64,000 bases of DNA. It comes from Desulfobulbaceae bacterium (GTDB lineage: Bacteria > Desulfobacterota > Desulfobulbia > Desulfobulbales > SURF-16). This document shows, piece by piece, positions 27,679 through 36,452 of the stretch. How positions within the stretch are numbered: position 1 is the first letter of the stretch; each line of letters begins with the position of its first letter. The notes beneath the pieces are model-generated. The model saw only the letters and a program-made list of their open reading frames with translations, did no database searches and was not told the DNA's origin. Location of the stretch: the NCBI GenBank assembly GCA_002868945.1, contig PKTX01000006.1, positions 108,963-172,962 of the forward strand. Direction: 5' to 3'. The position numbers were made by a program, and so were the translations under genes.

Positions 27679-27890
27679 TGTCTGTCCGGAAATGGCCCCT
27701 TCTCCCGATCTTCAGGAGTCTCGCAAGCTTGCTTACCTCGTCATGCTCAAAAAATAATGCTTGCGATATCAAACATATGTCTGCACGGTACGCCCACTTC
27801 TTTCAGGAGGACTTATTTTTTTGCACTCCTTGATCGTAAGCAGGTAAGCGAGCCTGCGCAATACCGAGTTGACCCCTTGCTGGACAGACA
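27679..27890. repeat. Second palindromic element with TGTCTGTCC ends
   Basis: TGTCTGTCC at 27679 faces GGACAGACA at 27882-27890. Inside, GTCTCGCAAGCTTGCTTACCT near 27718 faces AGGTAAGCGAGCCTGCGCAAT near 27842 as an imperfect inverted pair, so the 212-bp element is a large palindrome. The inner arm shares the GCAGGCTCGCTTACCTG string with the first repeat family. A solo copy of one end follows repeat copy A at 4425. Confidence 0.65.
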
Positions 27891-28225
27891 CTAGCTGGCG
27901 GGATGTGTCCTATGGTGTGTGAGGCAAGATCTGCCTTGTCCAGTCTCGTATGGCCTCTTTCAGCACTCTTGACGGGTGAACCCTTCTTTTCCGGTAAAAA
28001 GCGATTTCCTTGCACGCCGTTGCCATATCTGGTCATGGCAATCAAATCTTATCGAATTCTCAGAAAATCTTGGTCCTGCCTGTGCCCCCTTTCTCACACG
28101 GAACGTGGCAAGATGGGGGAGAGCTGTGCGCTCTGATAACCGGCGCCGTGTGCCGCCTCAGGCGTGACGCGATTGAACCGGGGTGTGTCGGCTGCACAGC
28201 AGATTGCTTGATGGAAATGGGGGCA

Positions 28226-28450
28226 CTAGATCCCTGACACGGCCTTGAACCAGCTGCCGACAAAGTGGAGGATACCGCCGGCGCTCATGATACCGCCGAC
28301 AAAGCAGCTGACCACCCAGGCCCCCAGCACGCCAACTCCCATGAAACCGGCTCCACAGGCGGATCCCTTCAGGATATCGGTGCCGATACCGTCGGTTACC
28401 AGACCTGCACTGTCGACCTTTGATTTGACTAACATATTCATTATTTTCAT
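28226..28450 (-). CDS. Small glycine-rich hydrophobic peptide, unknown
   Basis: The 74-residue product has an excellent ribosome site, AAAGGAGGG, 5 nt before the ATG, which makes the gene convincing. Residues 28-66 are almost wholly Gly, Ala, Val, Phe and Ile with several GxxxG spacings and two cysteines (32, 49); about 15 of 74 residues are glycine. One or two membrane helices are likely. The first 27 residues are polar and contain KVDSAGLVTDGIGTDILKG. The overall look resembles some pore-forming bacteriocin precursors, but there is no double-glycine leader and no export or immunity gene beside it. I do not recognise the family. Confidence 0.65.
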   Translation of the reverse strand: MKIMNMLVKSKVDSAGLVTDGIGTDILKGSACGAGFMGVGVLGAWVVSCFVGGIMSAGGILHFVGSWFKAVSGI

Positions 28451-28793
28451 GCATCCCTCCTTTGGTTTGGATGAAGTTGATCTTCATTTCACAGTAAAGG
28501 AATTTAGGAAGGTCTGCAAGCAAATTTTTGCGTAAAAACAATAAGTTAGCTATCAATTTGCGCTGTCAGGAAAGCCTGAATTGGCAGGGGTGAGCATTGG
28601 CGTCAGTCGCGGGTGTCGCAATTCTTAAAACCGCAGTTGGTAAGACGTGTCGATCTGTTGTTCGGCTGGGTTGGTCAGAAGGGGTGGCAGGGGAGCGGGA
28701 CCGGGAACCGGCAGGGCCAGCTGTGCGGATGGAGTGGTGGAGTGGAAGAAGGCAGGTGCTTTGAGGGAAGTGGCGCAACTGGAGAGTAGCTCC
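28451..28793. other. Intergenic, no gene seen
   Basis: This 343-bp stretch lies between the MerR-family gene and the small peptide, both on the minus strand. It should contain the promoter of the small peptide, but no clear -35/-10 pair stands out. It is A+T-rich around 28500-28560. Confidence 0.35.
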
Positions 28794-29249
28794 TCAGGCG
28801 TTGCTGCTCTTGGAGAGGGCTTTTTCGTTGCCGCTGTCGGCAAGGTCCCGGCCTGCCTCAAGCATGGCCTTGATATAGACCTCGCAATGCTGACAGCTCT
28901 CCATGCCCTTGCGGCAGGCCGATGATGTTCGTTGCCAGCAGGGAATGGAGCGGTCAATATAGGCCTCGCACCTTTCACGTTTGTCAGGCGGACATTTGGT
29001 GATCTGCCAACAAGGGGTGAGGTCGAGGAGCATTTTTATGCCCGGAATACTGATGCCCTTGTCATGGATCAGGGCGCGCAGACAGCTGATCCATTCGATA
29101 TCGTTGTTGGAGTAGTAGCGTTTGCTCTTCATGCGTGCCGGTTTGATGAGTCCCTCTTCTTCATAGATCCGCAGGGTTCTGGGATGGACGGAGAGGAGTT
29201 TGGCGGCAACACTGATCGGGTATATTGGCAGCCCATTATCTACAGCCAT
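28794..29249 (-). CDS. MerR/HspR-like regulator with CW-type cysteine-rich tail
   Basis: The 151-residue protein starts at the ATG at 29249 with AGAGGA upstream. Residues 8-78 form a MerR winged helix (YPISVAAKLLSVHPRTLRIY, EEEGLIKPARMKSKRYYSNND), closest in style to HspR. After LLDLTPCW comes a tail with cysteines at 80, 86, 94, 104, 112, 119 and 122: CW-x4-C, C-EAY, PCW, C and CQHC. This CW-x4-C / CxxC arrangement recurs in many deltaproteobacterial proteins and is thought to bind metal or respond to redox, though I know of no proven ligand. Target genes are unknown; the neighbouring cytochrome operon is a candidate. Confidence 0.85.
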   Translation of the reverse strand: MAVDNGLPIYPISVAAKLLSVHPRTLRIYEEEGLIKPARMKSKRYYSNNDIEWISCLRALIHDKGISIPGIKMLLDLTPCWQITKCPPDKRERCEAYIDRSIPCWQRTSSACRKGMESCQHCEVYIKAMLEAGRDLADSGNEKALSKSSNA

Positions 29250-29332
29250 AGAATGATCCTCTTGTATTGGCAACGCCGCGAGCCTGCCCGGGACCGCCCA
29301 TAATAAGGGGGCCAAGGCAGGCGGGAGTTGAT

Positions 29333-29377
29333 AATAAAAAACCAATGCGGCAGAGGGGACAGTGTACCCTCTGCCGC
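29333..29377 (-). terminator. Rho-independent terminator after the multiheme cytochrome gene
   Basis: GCGGCAGAGGG (29347) pairs with CCCTCTGCCGC (ending 29377). Read on the minus strand, the stem is followed by ATTGG and a run of six T. It lies 10 bp past the cytochrome stop codon. Confidence 0.85.
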
Positions 29378-29386
29378 CTGTACCGG

Positions 29387-30844
29387 TTAATACCCAGCGA
29401 GATTAGCAAGGACCTCGGGATTTTCTTCTTCCTCGGCTAGAATGATATGACAGGTGTCGCAGTCCTGGCTGATGGTTTTGCCCGAGGCCGTGACATGGGA
29501 ATCGTCATGGCACCTGAAACAGCCTGAATCATCCTTGTGCCCCAAGAAATTTCGATAGGTGTTCCAGCCAATGCGCATCTCCGGGAAGACATTCTCCGTG
29601 TAGGCCGCCTGTACGCCGGCGATGGCCTGCTCCAGGAGGGGCATCTGCTTTGCCACCAGCTCCGGATATTTCCGGCCATACCAGGTGCGCAGCCCGGTGG
29701 CGATGCTCTTCTTCGCCTCTTCCTGACTGGCATATTCCTGGGTGATTAAATCATACCCCATTTTTTTGATATAGGGGAGGTCTTGGGAAATTTCACCGTG
29801 GGACAGCTTATGGTCCAGGGCCTCATTCGGGCCGACATAGATATGGGTAGGTCTGTTGTGGCAGTCGATGCAATCCATCAGGCGGCTGCCGGCGTCGTGC
29901 TCGTTTTCGCCGCGCGGCTCTGATGTGTATTCGTCGCTGCTAAAGACAAGCTGGGTGCCGTCCGCCTTGCTGAGCGTCACCTCGCTGATCTGCTCTCGGC
30001 CGCGGTCCGCATGACGATAGGTAATCTGGTTGTCCGGGGAGACGTGCCAGTGGATACCATGGGCTTCGGCCCCCCGATAGCCGCCGGAACCGATCTTCAT
30101 GAGTAAAACGGTTTGGACATGGGTATTGTTTTCGTCCGGCAGGTATTTATCGATGGCCTTTAGTTTGTCGCCGTGGAACAGTTCGGGGCGATGGCACTCT
30201 TCGCAGGTTTCGCGGGCGGGCCGCAGACCGTGGATAGGGGTCTCGATGGGCCGGCTGAAATTACCGGTGGCCACGGCCAGTAATTGCCGGGAGCCGGAAA
30301 TTTTCGATTTGACAAACCATTCGGCACCCTTGCCTATATGGCATTCAACGCAGGCCACTCTGGAGTGAGGAGAATTTTTGTAGGCCGTGTGTTCCGGCTC
30401 CATGGCAGAGTGACAGAACTGGGCGCAGAATCCTACTGATTCAGTAAAGTGGTAACCGGAGTACGAGGTCAGGGCAATGATGAAAATGTTGGCAAAGGTG
30501 AGGGCCGTAATCAGAAAGATCAGTTTCCTGAGCTTGGCAAAGCGGTCAGGAGAGGTGAACTGGTCCTTGAGATAGGCAAAGGTAAAGAGGCCGATATCCT
30601 CCTTGCCCTTGAAAAAAAAGATACCGATAAATATGAGAAGCAGGCCGGCGATAAAGAGTGGTCCGAGAACCAGATAGGTTATGAAGCCGAAATAAATGTT
30701 GTGGATTGTGCCATGCAGATCGAGAATGACCGAGACCAGCAGAATTGGGAAGGTAACGGTTGTGATGATGGCGCCTGTCAGGGAAACCTTGCTATGCTTC
30801 ATGCCTTTCATAAATGCTTTAATACTGTCTGATAATTGAACCAC
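29387..30844 (-). CDS. NapC/NirT-like membrane-bound multiheme c-type cytochrome
   Basis: The 485-residue protein is read from the GTG at 30844, which has GGGAGG 7 nt upstream; a TTG further up has no site. Three membrane helices occupy about residues 25-140. The periplasmic part has six heme sites: CAQFCH (an unusual CX3CH, as in several NapC-like proteins), CVECH, CEECH, CIDCH, CFRCH and CDTCH. The combination suggests a quinol-linked electron carrier that passes electrons to a periplasmic reductase or to extracellular partners. No reductase gene sits beside it. Monocistronic with its own terminator. Confidence 0.87.
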   Translation of the reverse strand: MVQLSDSIKAFMKGMKHSKVSLTGAIITTVTFPILLVSVILDLHGTIHNIYFGFITYLVLGPLFIAGLLLIFIGIFFFKGKEDIGLFTFAYLKDQFTSPDRFAKLRKLIFLITALTFANIFIIALTSYSGYHFTESVGFCAQFCHSAMEPEHTAYKNSPHSRVACVECHIGKGAEWFVKSKISGSRQLLAVATGNFSRPIETPIHGLRPARETCEECHRPELFHGDKLKAIDKYLPDENNTHVQTVLLMKIGSGGYRGAEAHGIHWHVSPDNQITYRHADRGREQISEVTLSKADGTQLVFSSDEYTSEPRGENEHDAGSRLMDCIDCHNRPTHIYVGPNEALDHKLSHGEISQDLPYIKKMGYDLITQEYASQEEAKKSIATGLRTWYGRKYPELVAKQMPLLEQAIAGVQAAYTENVFPEMRIGWNTYRNFLGHKDDSGCFRCHDDSHVTASGKTISQDCDTCHIILAEEEENPEVLANLAGY

Positions 30845-31115
30845 CTCTTTTCCTCCCTTGGCCTCTGTCAGGTTGCTTTGCAAAAAAACAGGATCTCTCC
30901 TGCGCCTTCTTTTTGCGAAATAGAATATCGGGCTTTAGAGAAAAAAACAATGTAATTTTAAGTATTTACGTGACAGTTTTGGCTGACAGGATTGCCGCGA
31001 TTTCGATTGGCAGGATTGTGAAATGTTTGAATCTGGTCCTGTTGCGGAAATTTGTATTTCCGCTTACGGTCTGTCGGAGATGGATGCCCGCCTCCAGTCG
31101 GCAGCCATCTCGGCG

Positions 31116-32966
31116 CTACCCGGCAGCCAGACAGGAGCTGCTTTCGCAGAGAGGGGTATTGGTTCCATCTTCTGACAGTTTTTTTGTGCGGGAGCACTCA
31201 AAGATTATTTCCAGTTCCTCGCTATCCAAGGTCTCGGTTTGCAGTAGAGTTTCGGCCAGGTGTTTGAGAAAGGATCTGTGGCTCTGCAAGGTGGCGTGGG
31301 CAATCTTGTTGCACTCCGTCACCAGTCGGCGGACGGTCTTGTCGATCTCCCGGGCCGTGAATTCACTGAAGACCATCTGGCTCTCTCCCCCCAAAAAACC
31401 TTCTTCGGCCCGGCTGTAAGCCAGGGGACCAATCTGGTCATCCATGCCCCACTGGCAGACCATTTTGGTGGCAATCTGGGTGGCGCGCAGCAGGTCATCT
31501 TCGGCCCCGGATGTTTGTTGAGTCAAGGCGATTTTCTCGGCAGCCCGACCAGCGAGCAGAATGGTGATCCAATTGAGGAGATACTCCTTGTTATAGGTGT
31601 AGCGATCGGTAAGTTGCTGCTGTTGTGTGTGGCCCATGGCCTTGCCGCGGGGAATAATGCTGATCTTCTGAATGGGATCGGTGTTGGGAAGCAGGCGGGC
31701 CAGAATGGCATGACCGGCCTCGTGATAGGCCATGGTGCGGCGCTCATCCGCGTTGATAACCATGCCCTTTCGTTCGGCACCCATCATGATACGTTCGATG
31801 GCGGCGTGGAAGTCCGATTCATAGATGCCATCCTTGTCGTTGCGGGCGGCAATAAGGGCAGCTTCATTGACCAGATTTGCCAGTTCGGCGCCGGTAAATC
31901 CAGGAGTTTTTCTGGCGATTTCCGCCAAATCAACATCCCGGGCCAACTCCACCAGGGTGGCGTGCACGGCGAGAATCTTCAGGCGACCCTTGAGATCGGG
32001 TGGATGGATGGTGATCTGCCGATCAAAGCGTCCCGGTCGCCTGAGGGCCGGATCAAGGATGTCGGGCCGATTGGTGGCGGCCAGAACAATGGTGGTGTCA
32101 TACCGGCTGAAGCCATCCATCTCCACCAGGAGGGCGTTCAGGGTCTGGCCCCGTTCGTCTTGACCGCCCACACCACTGCCCAGGCTGCGGTGGGCGCCCA
32201 CCGCATCAATTTCATCAATGAAGATAATACAGGGGGAATTTTTTTTTGCCTCCTTAAACAGGTCACGGACGCGGGAGGCACCGACACCGACAAACATCTC
32301 CACAAAATCCGAACCGCTGATGCTGTAAAAAGGGACCTGCGCCTCTCCGGCAATGGCGCGGGCCAGCAGAGTTTTACCGGTGCCGGGCGCTCCCTGGAGA
32401 AGAATACCTTTGGGGCTGCTGGCTCCGAGGCGGGAAAAAAGTTTGGGGTTCTTCAGAAAATCAATAATCTCCTGGAGCTCCTCCTTGGCCTCCGGGATAC
32501 CGGCCACGTCACGGAAGGTCACCTCGCGTTCACCGGGGGCCAGGCGCACCACCTTGTCTCTGGCAAATTCGCTGGTGGATTCTTCCTGGCGTTGCGAACG
32601 GGGCTGGCCCCAGGCGATGGCCATTATCATCAGGGTAAAGCCGGCAGCCAGAAAGGTGACGATGAGTTGCCAGAGGGCCAGGGGGCGCGGTTCAGCACTC
32701 ATCTCAATGCGGCTTGCGTCCAGCTCGGCCATAAAGGCGGCAATATCCGGGATAAAGCTGGCGAGCCGGCGATTATGCTGGTCGACAAAAATTACCTCAT
32801 TGCCGCGCAGATGAATTTTCCGTATTTCATTCTGCTCCAGGCTGTTGACAAACTCGGAATAGGATACGTTGGGTAGACGGTGTTCTATGTGCCAGATGAA
32901 AATGGCAAAAGCGCCAAGACAGGTGATGATGATGGTGGCAAAGGAGATATAGAAACTTCGAGCCAT
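31116..32966 (-). CDS. ftsH: ATP-dependent zinc metalloprotease FtsH
   Basis: The 616-residue membrane protease has two N-terminal membrane helices (near residues 5-25 and 95-120). Its AAA domain has Walker A GAPGTGKT near 190, Walker [16 protein letters not shown] and the second region of homology [20 protein letters not shown]. Its protease domain has the zinc motif HEAGH near 412. It degrades unassembled membrane proteins and regulators, including LpxC in enterics, which is relevant beside an LPS locus. I chose the ATG at 32966; a GTG 13 codons upstream is possible. The C-terminal tail is Ser/Cys-rich and not conserved. Confidence 0.93.
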   Translation of the reverse strand: MARSFYISFATIIITCLGAFAIFIWHIEHRLPNVSYSEFVNSLEQNEIRKIHLRGNEVIFVDQHNRRLASFIPDIAAFMAELDASRIEMSAEPRPLALWQLIVTFLAAGFTLMIMAIAWGQPRSQRQEESTSEFARDKVVRLAPGEREVTFRDVAGIPEAKEELQEIIDFLKNPKLFSRLGASSPKGILLQGAPGTGKTLLARAIAGEAQVPFYSISGSDFVEMFVGVGASRVRDLFKEAKKNSPCIIFIDEIDAVGAHRSLGSGVGGQDERGQTLNALLVEMDGFSRYDTTIVLAATNRPDILDPALRRPGRFDRQITIHPPDLKGRLKILAVHATLVELARDVDLAEIARKTPGFTGAELANLVNEAALIAARNDKDGIYESDFHAAIERIMMGAERKGMVINADERRTMAYHEAGHAILARLLPNTDPIQKISIIPRGKAMGHTQQQQLTDRYTYNKEYLLNWITILLAGRAAEKIALTQQTSGAEDDLLRATQIATKMVCQWGMDDQIGPLAYSRAEEGFLGGESQMVFSEFTAREIDKTVRRLVTECNKIAHATLQSHRSFLKHLAETLLQTETLDSEELEIIFECSRTKKLSEDGTNTPLCESSSCLAAG

Positions 32967-33119
32967 GTTGGCACCCGTGTCAAATTGAAGCGGTAAGGGA
33001 GGCACAACCCGGTGCGGGCCACCGGATTGAATGATCGGGGATCGGAACGAGTGGGCGGCGCAAAAGGACCGGAGGCATGCCGAGTCTGTCTGGTCTGCGG
33101 GGCGGCATCGGTAATGACA

Positions 33120-33341
33120 TTACCAGAGGGCGATCATGCAGCGGATGGAGACGATGGCCAGACAGAGCAGGGCGCCTGTTGAAAAAAGCAATCCGGCCAG
33201 GAAGACGGTGCTGAGACAGGCCATGGTAATTTCTGACGCCAGGTTGGCCGGGGGGCGCGGATCCATGGTGGCATGGTGTCGCCTGTGGCGGGCCTTGGCT
33301 ATTGCTATGGCGATGACCTGTCTATATGGGAGTGATTTCAC
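33120..33341 (-). CDS. Possible small membrane protein
   Basis: A GTG at 33341 follows GGAGGAGC and opens a 73-codon frame. Its C-terminal half, ITMACLSTVFLAGLLFSTGA plus LCLAIVSIRCMIALW, is strongly hydrophobic and would span the membrane once or twice. The first half is basic. Codon use is not compelling, and the spacing from the ribosome site to the GTG is short. It lies upstream of ftsH on the same strand. I do not recognise it and the call is weak. Confidence 0.3.
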   Translation of the reverse strand: MKSLPYRQVIAIAIAKARHRRHHATMDPRPPANLASEITMACLSTVFLAGLLFSTGALLCLAIVSIRCMIALW

Positions 33342-33629
33342 AGCTCCTCCGTGCATCCCTCTGGCGCATGTCTCTTGTGGGCAGCGCGAATTCATGCCTG
33401 AGATAGTGTGCGGTTCCACTCTTTATTGTAGGGCGGACGACCTGCAAATGCAACAAAATAAAAACAGAAAAACAAGTAGATAGCTCACAGCCACAGGTGG
33501 TAGAAATGCGAGAGGCGGGCGTGTGGAGAAAAAGCGGAAATTGCGGTGTAGCAAAAACGTGCAAATGACAGATATCCCTTCCGTGCTGTTGTTTGTCTGG
33601 GGCAGGCGCTGCGGCGGCGCAGAGGGGGA

Positions 33630-34610
33630 TCAGGTGCTCTGGTCATCATGCCGGGCAAAGAACTTCTCGGCCATTTGGCCGGCCTCGGCCACGGAGTGGC
33701 TGTTCTGAATGGCCATGGCCAGATGGTGGCCAAAGGGATAGTTTTTGCTGAAATAGTGGCTGAACTCCTTGAGGCGGCCCAGCTGCCGCCGGGGTGGGAA
33801 ACGCTCTGTAAGCAGCTCCACAAAGCGGCGGTAGAGGGTGGGCCGATGGATGAACGGCGCTGGCGGACCCCCATAAAGGGCGTGGCTGATCTCGGCAAAG
33901 AGCCAGGGCCGCGTGGGAGCGGCGCGGCCGATCATCAGGCCGTCGGCACCGCTCACCTCCAGACAGCGGGCGGCATCCGTCACCGTGAAGATACCGCCAT
34001 TGGCCAGCACCGGAATAGTCAGCCAGCCCTTGACCTTGCCGACCCAGTCCCATCGCGGCTTGCGGCTGAAGGGCTCCTTGTGCAGGCGGGCATGGACGGT
34101 GAGGTAGTCAAGCCCTTCCCCCTCCAGCATCAGGCAGAAGTCGCGCAGCCGCTCTTCGTCGAGGCTGTTGCCCAGTCTGATTTTGGCGGAGAGGGGCAAC
34201 CGGGTGGCCTGGCGCGCCGCTGCCACCACCTTTCTGACCTGCCTCTGGTCCTCGGCCAGTTTGGAGCCGGCGCCGGTGCGGCGAATGGTGGGAGCCGGGC
34301 AGCCCAGATTGAGATCCACAGCATCGGCGCCCAGGCGGTGCAGAGCGGCCATGGCAGCCGGTACATCAACAGGGTCGGCCACCAGCATCTGGTAGGAGAG
34401 GGGGTGCTCCAGGCCACTTGTGATCAAAAAGGGGTCATGCATCGGGTTGCCGCTGGGCAGCTTGCGGGCGCCGAGCATCTCGGTGGAGAGTAGGCCGATG
34501 CCGCCCAGTTCCGCGATCAGGGTGCGCAGGGCCGAGTGGCTCAGGCCCACCATGGGCGCCAGTACCAGGGGCGGGCTGATGCGGAGACCGCCCAGATCCA
34601 GTTCTTTCAT
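33630..34610 (-). CDS. dus: tRNA-dihydrouridine synthase
   Basis: The 326-residue flavoprotein reduces uridines in the tRNA D-loop. The TIM-barrel motifs are LVLAPMVGLSHSALR, DLNLGCPAPTIRRTGAGS with the expected catalytic-Cys position, LPLSAKIRLG, LTVHARLHKEPFSR, IPVLANGGI and GADGLMIGRAAPTRPWLF. The start at 34610 overlaps the stop of the Fe-S gene upstream (ATGA), so the two are co-translated. DusA, B and C cannot be told apart with confidence here. Confidence 0.92.
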   Translation of the reverse strand: MKELDLGGLRISPPLVLAPMVGLSHSALRTLIAELGGIGLLSTEMLGARKLPSGNPMHDPFLITSGLEHPLSYQMLVADPVDVPAAMAALHRLGADAVDLNLGCPAPTIRRTGAGSKLAEDQRQVRKVVAAARQATRLPLSAKIRLGNSLDEERLRDFCLMLEGEGLDYLTVHARLHKEPFSRKPRWDWVGKVKGWLTIPVLANGGIFTVTDAARCLEVSGADGLMIGRAAPTRPWLFAEISHALYGGPPAPFIHRPTLYRRFVELLTERFPPRRQLGRLKEFSHYFSKNYPFGHHLAMAIQNSHSVAEAGQMAEKFFARHDDQST

Positions 34611-35758
34611 GTCTGGGCCTCCCGGCGGCTCAGGGGGCGGTGGGGGGCCAGCAGAGCGGCGATTTTTTTCTTGAGACGCCAGCGCTGCCAATAGGTGAGG
34701 GGTGAGCGGCTCACCCGCACCCGGTCTGCCAGGGTGGCCTGTGGCGCAAAAACAAGGTCAAGGAGGTGGTGGCAGGTCAGGCGTTTGCCTAAAAAATGGC
34801 TGCAGCCGGCGCAATAAGTGATGACCGGTCGCTCCTGTGCCTCCTGGCGACGCAGCTCGGTCCAGGTTTGGGCCAGATCACGATCAAGGTAGCCCACGGC
34901 ACCGCCCTCGCCGCAGCAGAGGGTCTTGGGGCCATGATGTTTCATCTCCTGCACCGATAAACCGGTTTCGCTGATCAGTCGGCGAGCCGCGCTATGGATC
35001 TCGGTGGCAAAACGAACACCGCACGGATCATGAACTGTTACGCAGGCTTCCCCTTCGGCCCGGTGCGGCGCACTGAGTCGTTCATAGATGGTCTGCACCT
35101 CAAGGCGGCCATATTCGCTGAACATGCGATGGCAATTGGGACAGGCCACCAATACTTTGCGGATGCCCTTCTCCTCTAAGAAGCCATGCAGGCCGGAGAA
35201 CATGTTCTGGAAATAGTCGAGACGGCCCAGGTCGTGGGAGGGCTTGGTGCAGCAGTCCAGCACCACGCCCAGATTGGGGATTTGGCGGCGAAGCTGATCA
35301 ATCACGTCCAACACCCGCTGCGGTCTGCTGCCCGGCAGGGCGCAGCCCGGGAAAAAGATGGTGTCACAACCCTCCGGCAGAGCGTAGGAGGAAAGCAGAG
35401 ACGAACTGCCCCATTTCTCATAGGCCAGTAGGGAGCGGTACCGAGTCTGCATTTCCTCTTGCCGGTGCGCCACCTGACAGCGCTGGGCCATGCAGAGGGC
35501 GGCAGGATCAACATCCTTGGGGCAGACTGCTGTACAGAGGCGACAGAGACTGCAGTGAAAGGCGAGATTGTTTGTCGGATTGTCCAGAAAGAGTTGGGCC
35601 AGGCGGCGGGGACTGCCATGACGGGTCAAGAAGCGGCACTGCTTGACGCAGATGGAGCAGTCCACGCAGGTATCTGCCACGGCCCGGGCCCTGTCGGTAA
35701 AGTTGTTGGCCATGGGCAGGGCGAGGGCGGATTTTTTGTTAATGGTTTGCTGTTTCAT
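34607..35758 (-). CDS. HdrD/GlpC-like iron-sulfur protein with two [4Fe-4S] and CCG domains
   Basis: The 383-residue protein (ATG at 35758) has two ferredoxin-type cluster sites, CVDCSICVKQCRF near 30 and CSLCRLCTAVCPKD near 70, followed by two CCG-type cysteine motifs (CCTKPSH plus CPNCH, and CCGEGGAVG plus CAGCSHFLG). This is the layout of the HdrD, GlpC and GlcF families, which pass electrons between quinone or flavin partners and disulfides. No partner dehydrogenase is adjacent. It is instead coupled by a 4-nt overlap to dus, which is unusual. Cytosolic or membrane-associated; no signal peptide. Confidence 0.85.
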   Translation of the reverse strand: MKQQTINKKSALALPMANNFTDRARAVADTCVDCSICVKQCRFLTRHGSPRRLAQLFLDNPTNNLAFHCSLCRLCTAVCPKDVDPAALCMAQRCQVAHRQEEMQTRYRSLLAYEKWGSSSLLSSYALPEGCDTIFFPGCALPGSRPQRVLDVIDQLRRQIPNLGVVLDCCTKPSHDLGRLDYFQNMFSGLHGFLEEKGIRKVLVACPNCHRMFSEYGRLEVQTIYERLSAPHRAEGEACVTVHDPCGVRFATEIHSAARRLISETGLSVQEMKHHGPKTLCCGEGGAVGYLDRDLAQTWTELRRQEAQERPVITYCAGCSHFLGKRLTCHHLLDLVFAPQATLADRVRVSRSPLTYWQRWRLKKKIAALLAPHRPLSRREAQT

Positions 35759-35958
35759 GATACAAAGAGAAGAGTGGCGGCAGATTTTTTTAGTAAGGAG
35801 CTCTCCGTAAACGGCCCGTGCGGCCGATCCCGGCGCTGTTTCAAAAATGTTCATCATATCAGGGAGATGTCGGAGCTCGTTTTTTCTGGCTCATTGATCG
35901 CCAAGGCGCCGCTCTCTTTTTGTACAGACCCTCGTCAACCTCAGGAGAAAAACACATC

Positions 35959-36378
35959 ATGCAAAGATCAGCATACCTTTTTTTGGCATTCATCGCCTCC
36001 CTGGTGGGGCTTGTCTGTCTGTGCGGCCCGGCTGCGGCAGAAAGCGATATTGTCGCCCAGCTCAGTGACAGGACCTTTCTGGTCGTGGAGGCGGCCCGGG
36101 GCAAGGCAGTGGAAAAGAAATACCATGCCTATTTCAGAGGGGATGGGACCATGACCATGAAGTATAACCCCAGCCACTCGAAATCGGTGAAATGGCAGGT
36201 GCCCCAGGCGGATACCCTGTGCATTACTGCCAGGCGGGAAAAACAGACGGGTAGCGATTATATAACCAGATGCGGCCGCCTGCGCAAGGAGGGCGAGACC
36301 AGCTGGCGTTGGGATGATGACAAGGGCGAGCGGCGTGCTGTTTTTCGGCTGCTTGGCCGCGGTGATCGTCTGCCCTGA
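35959..36378 (+). CDS. Small exported protein, unknown
   Basis: The 139-residue product has a clear signal peptide, MQRSAYLFLAFIASLVGLVC then LCGPAAAES, with cleavage likely after AAA-E near residue 27. AGGAG lies 11 nt before the ATG. The mature domain of about 110 residues is beta-rich and contains KKYHAYFRGDGTMTMKYN and WRWDDDKGERRAVFRLL. No known motif is visible. It diverges from the HdrD-like gene and converges with znuB. Confidence 0.65.
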   Translation: MQRSAYLFLAFIASLVGLVCLCGPAAAESDIVAQLSDRTFLVVEAARGKAVEKKYHAYFRGDGTMTMKYNPSHSKSVKWQVPQADTLCITARREKQTGSDYITRCGRLRKEGETSWRWDDDKGERRAVFRLLGRGDRLP

Positions 36379-36416
36379 TCAGGGCGACAAGGGATGCATG
36401 AAGATCCGGCGGCCCT

Positions 36417-36437
36417 AGGTCTTGCTCCGACCTTTTT
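36417..36437 (+). terminator. Short hairpin with T-run, possible terminator
   Basis: AGGTC and GACCT form a 5-bp stem with a 7-base loop, followed by TTTTT. It lies about 40 bp after the small exported gene and just before the convergent znuB stop. The stem is short, so the call is weak. Confidence 0.4.
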
Positions 36438-36452
36438 GGCGGTCCATGCCGC

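Larger units (their letters stand above)
27477..28225. other. 749-bp intergenic region with hairpin and palindromic element
   Basis: No gene is supported here; all frames are short, lack ribosome sites and cross repeat sequence. It contains a GC-rich hairpin at 27571-27607 and the second palindromic element at 27679-27890. The remaining 330 bp before the small glycine-rich gene show nothing I recognise. Confidence 0.5.
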
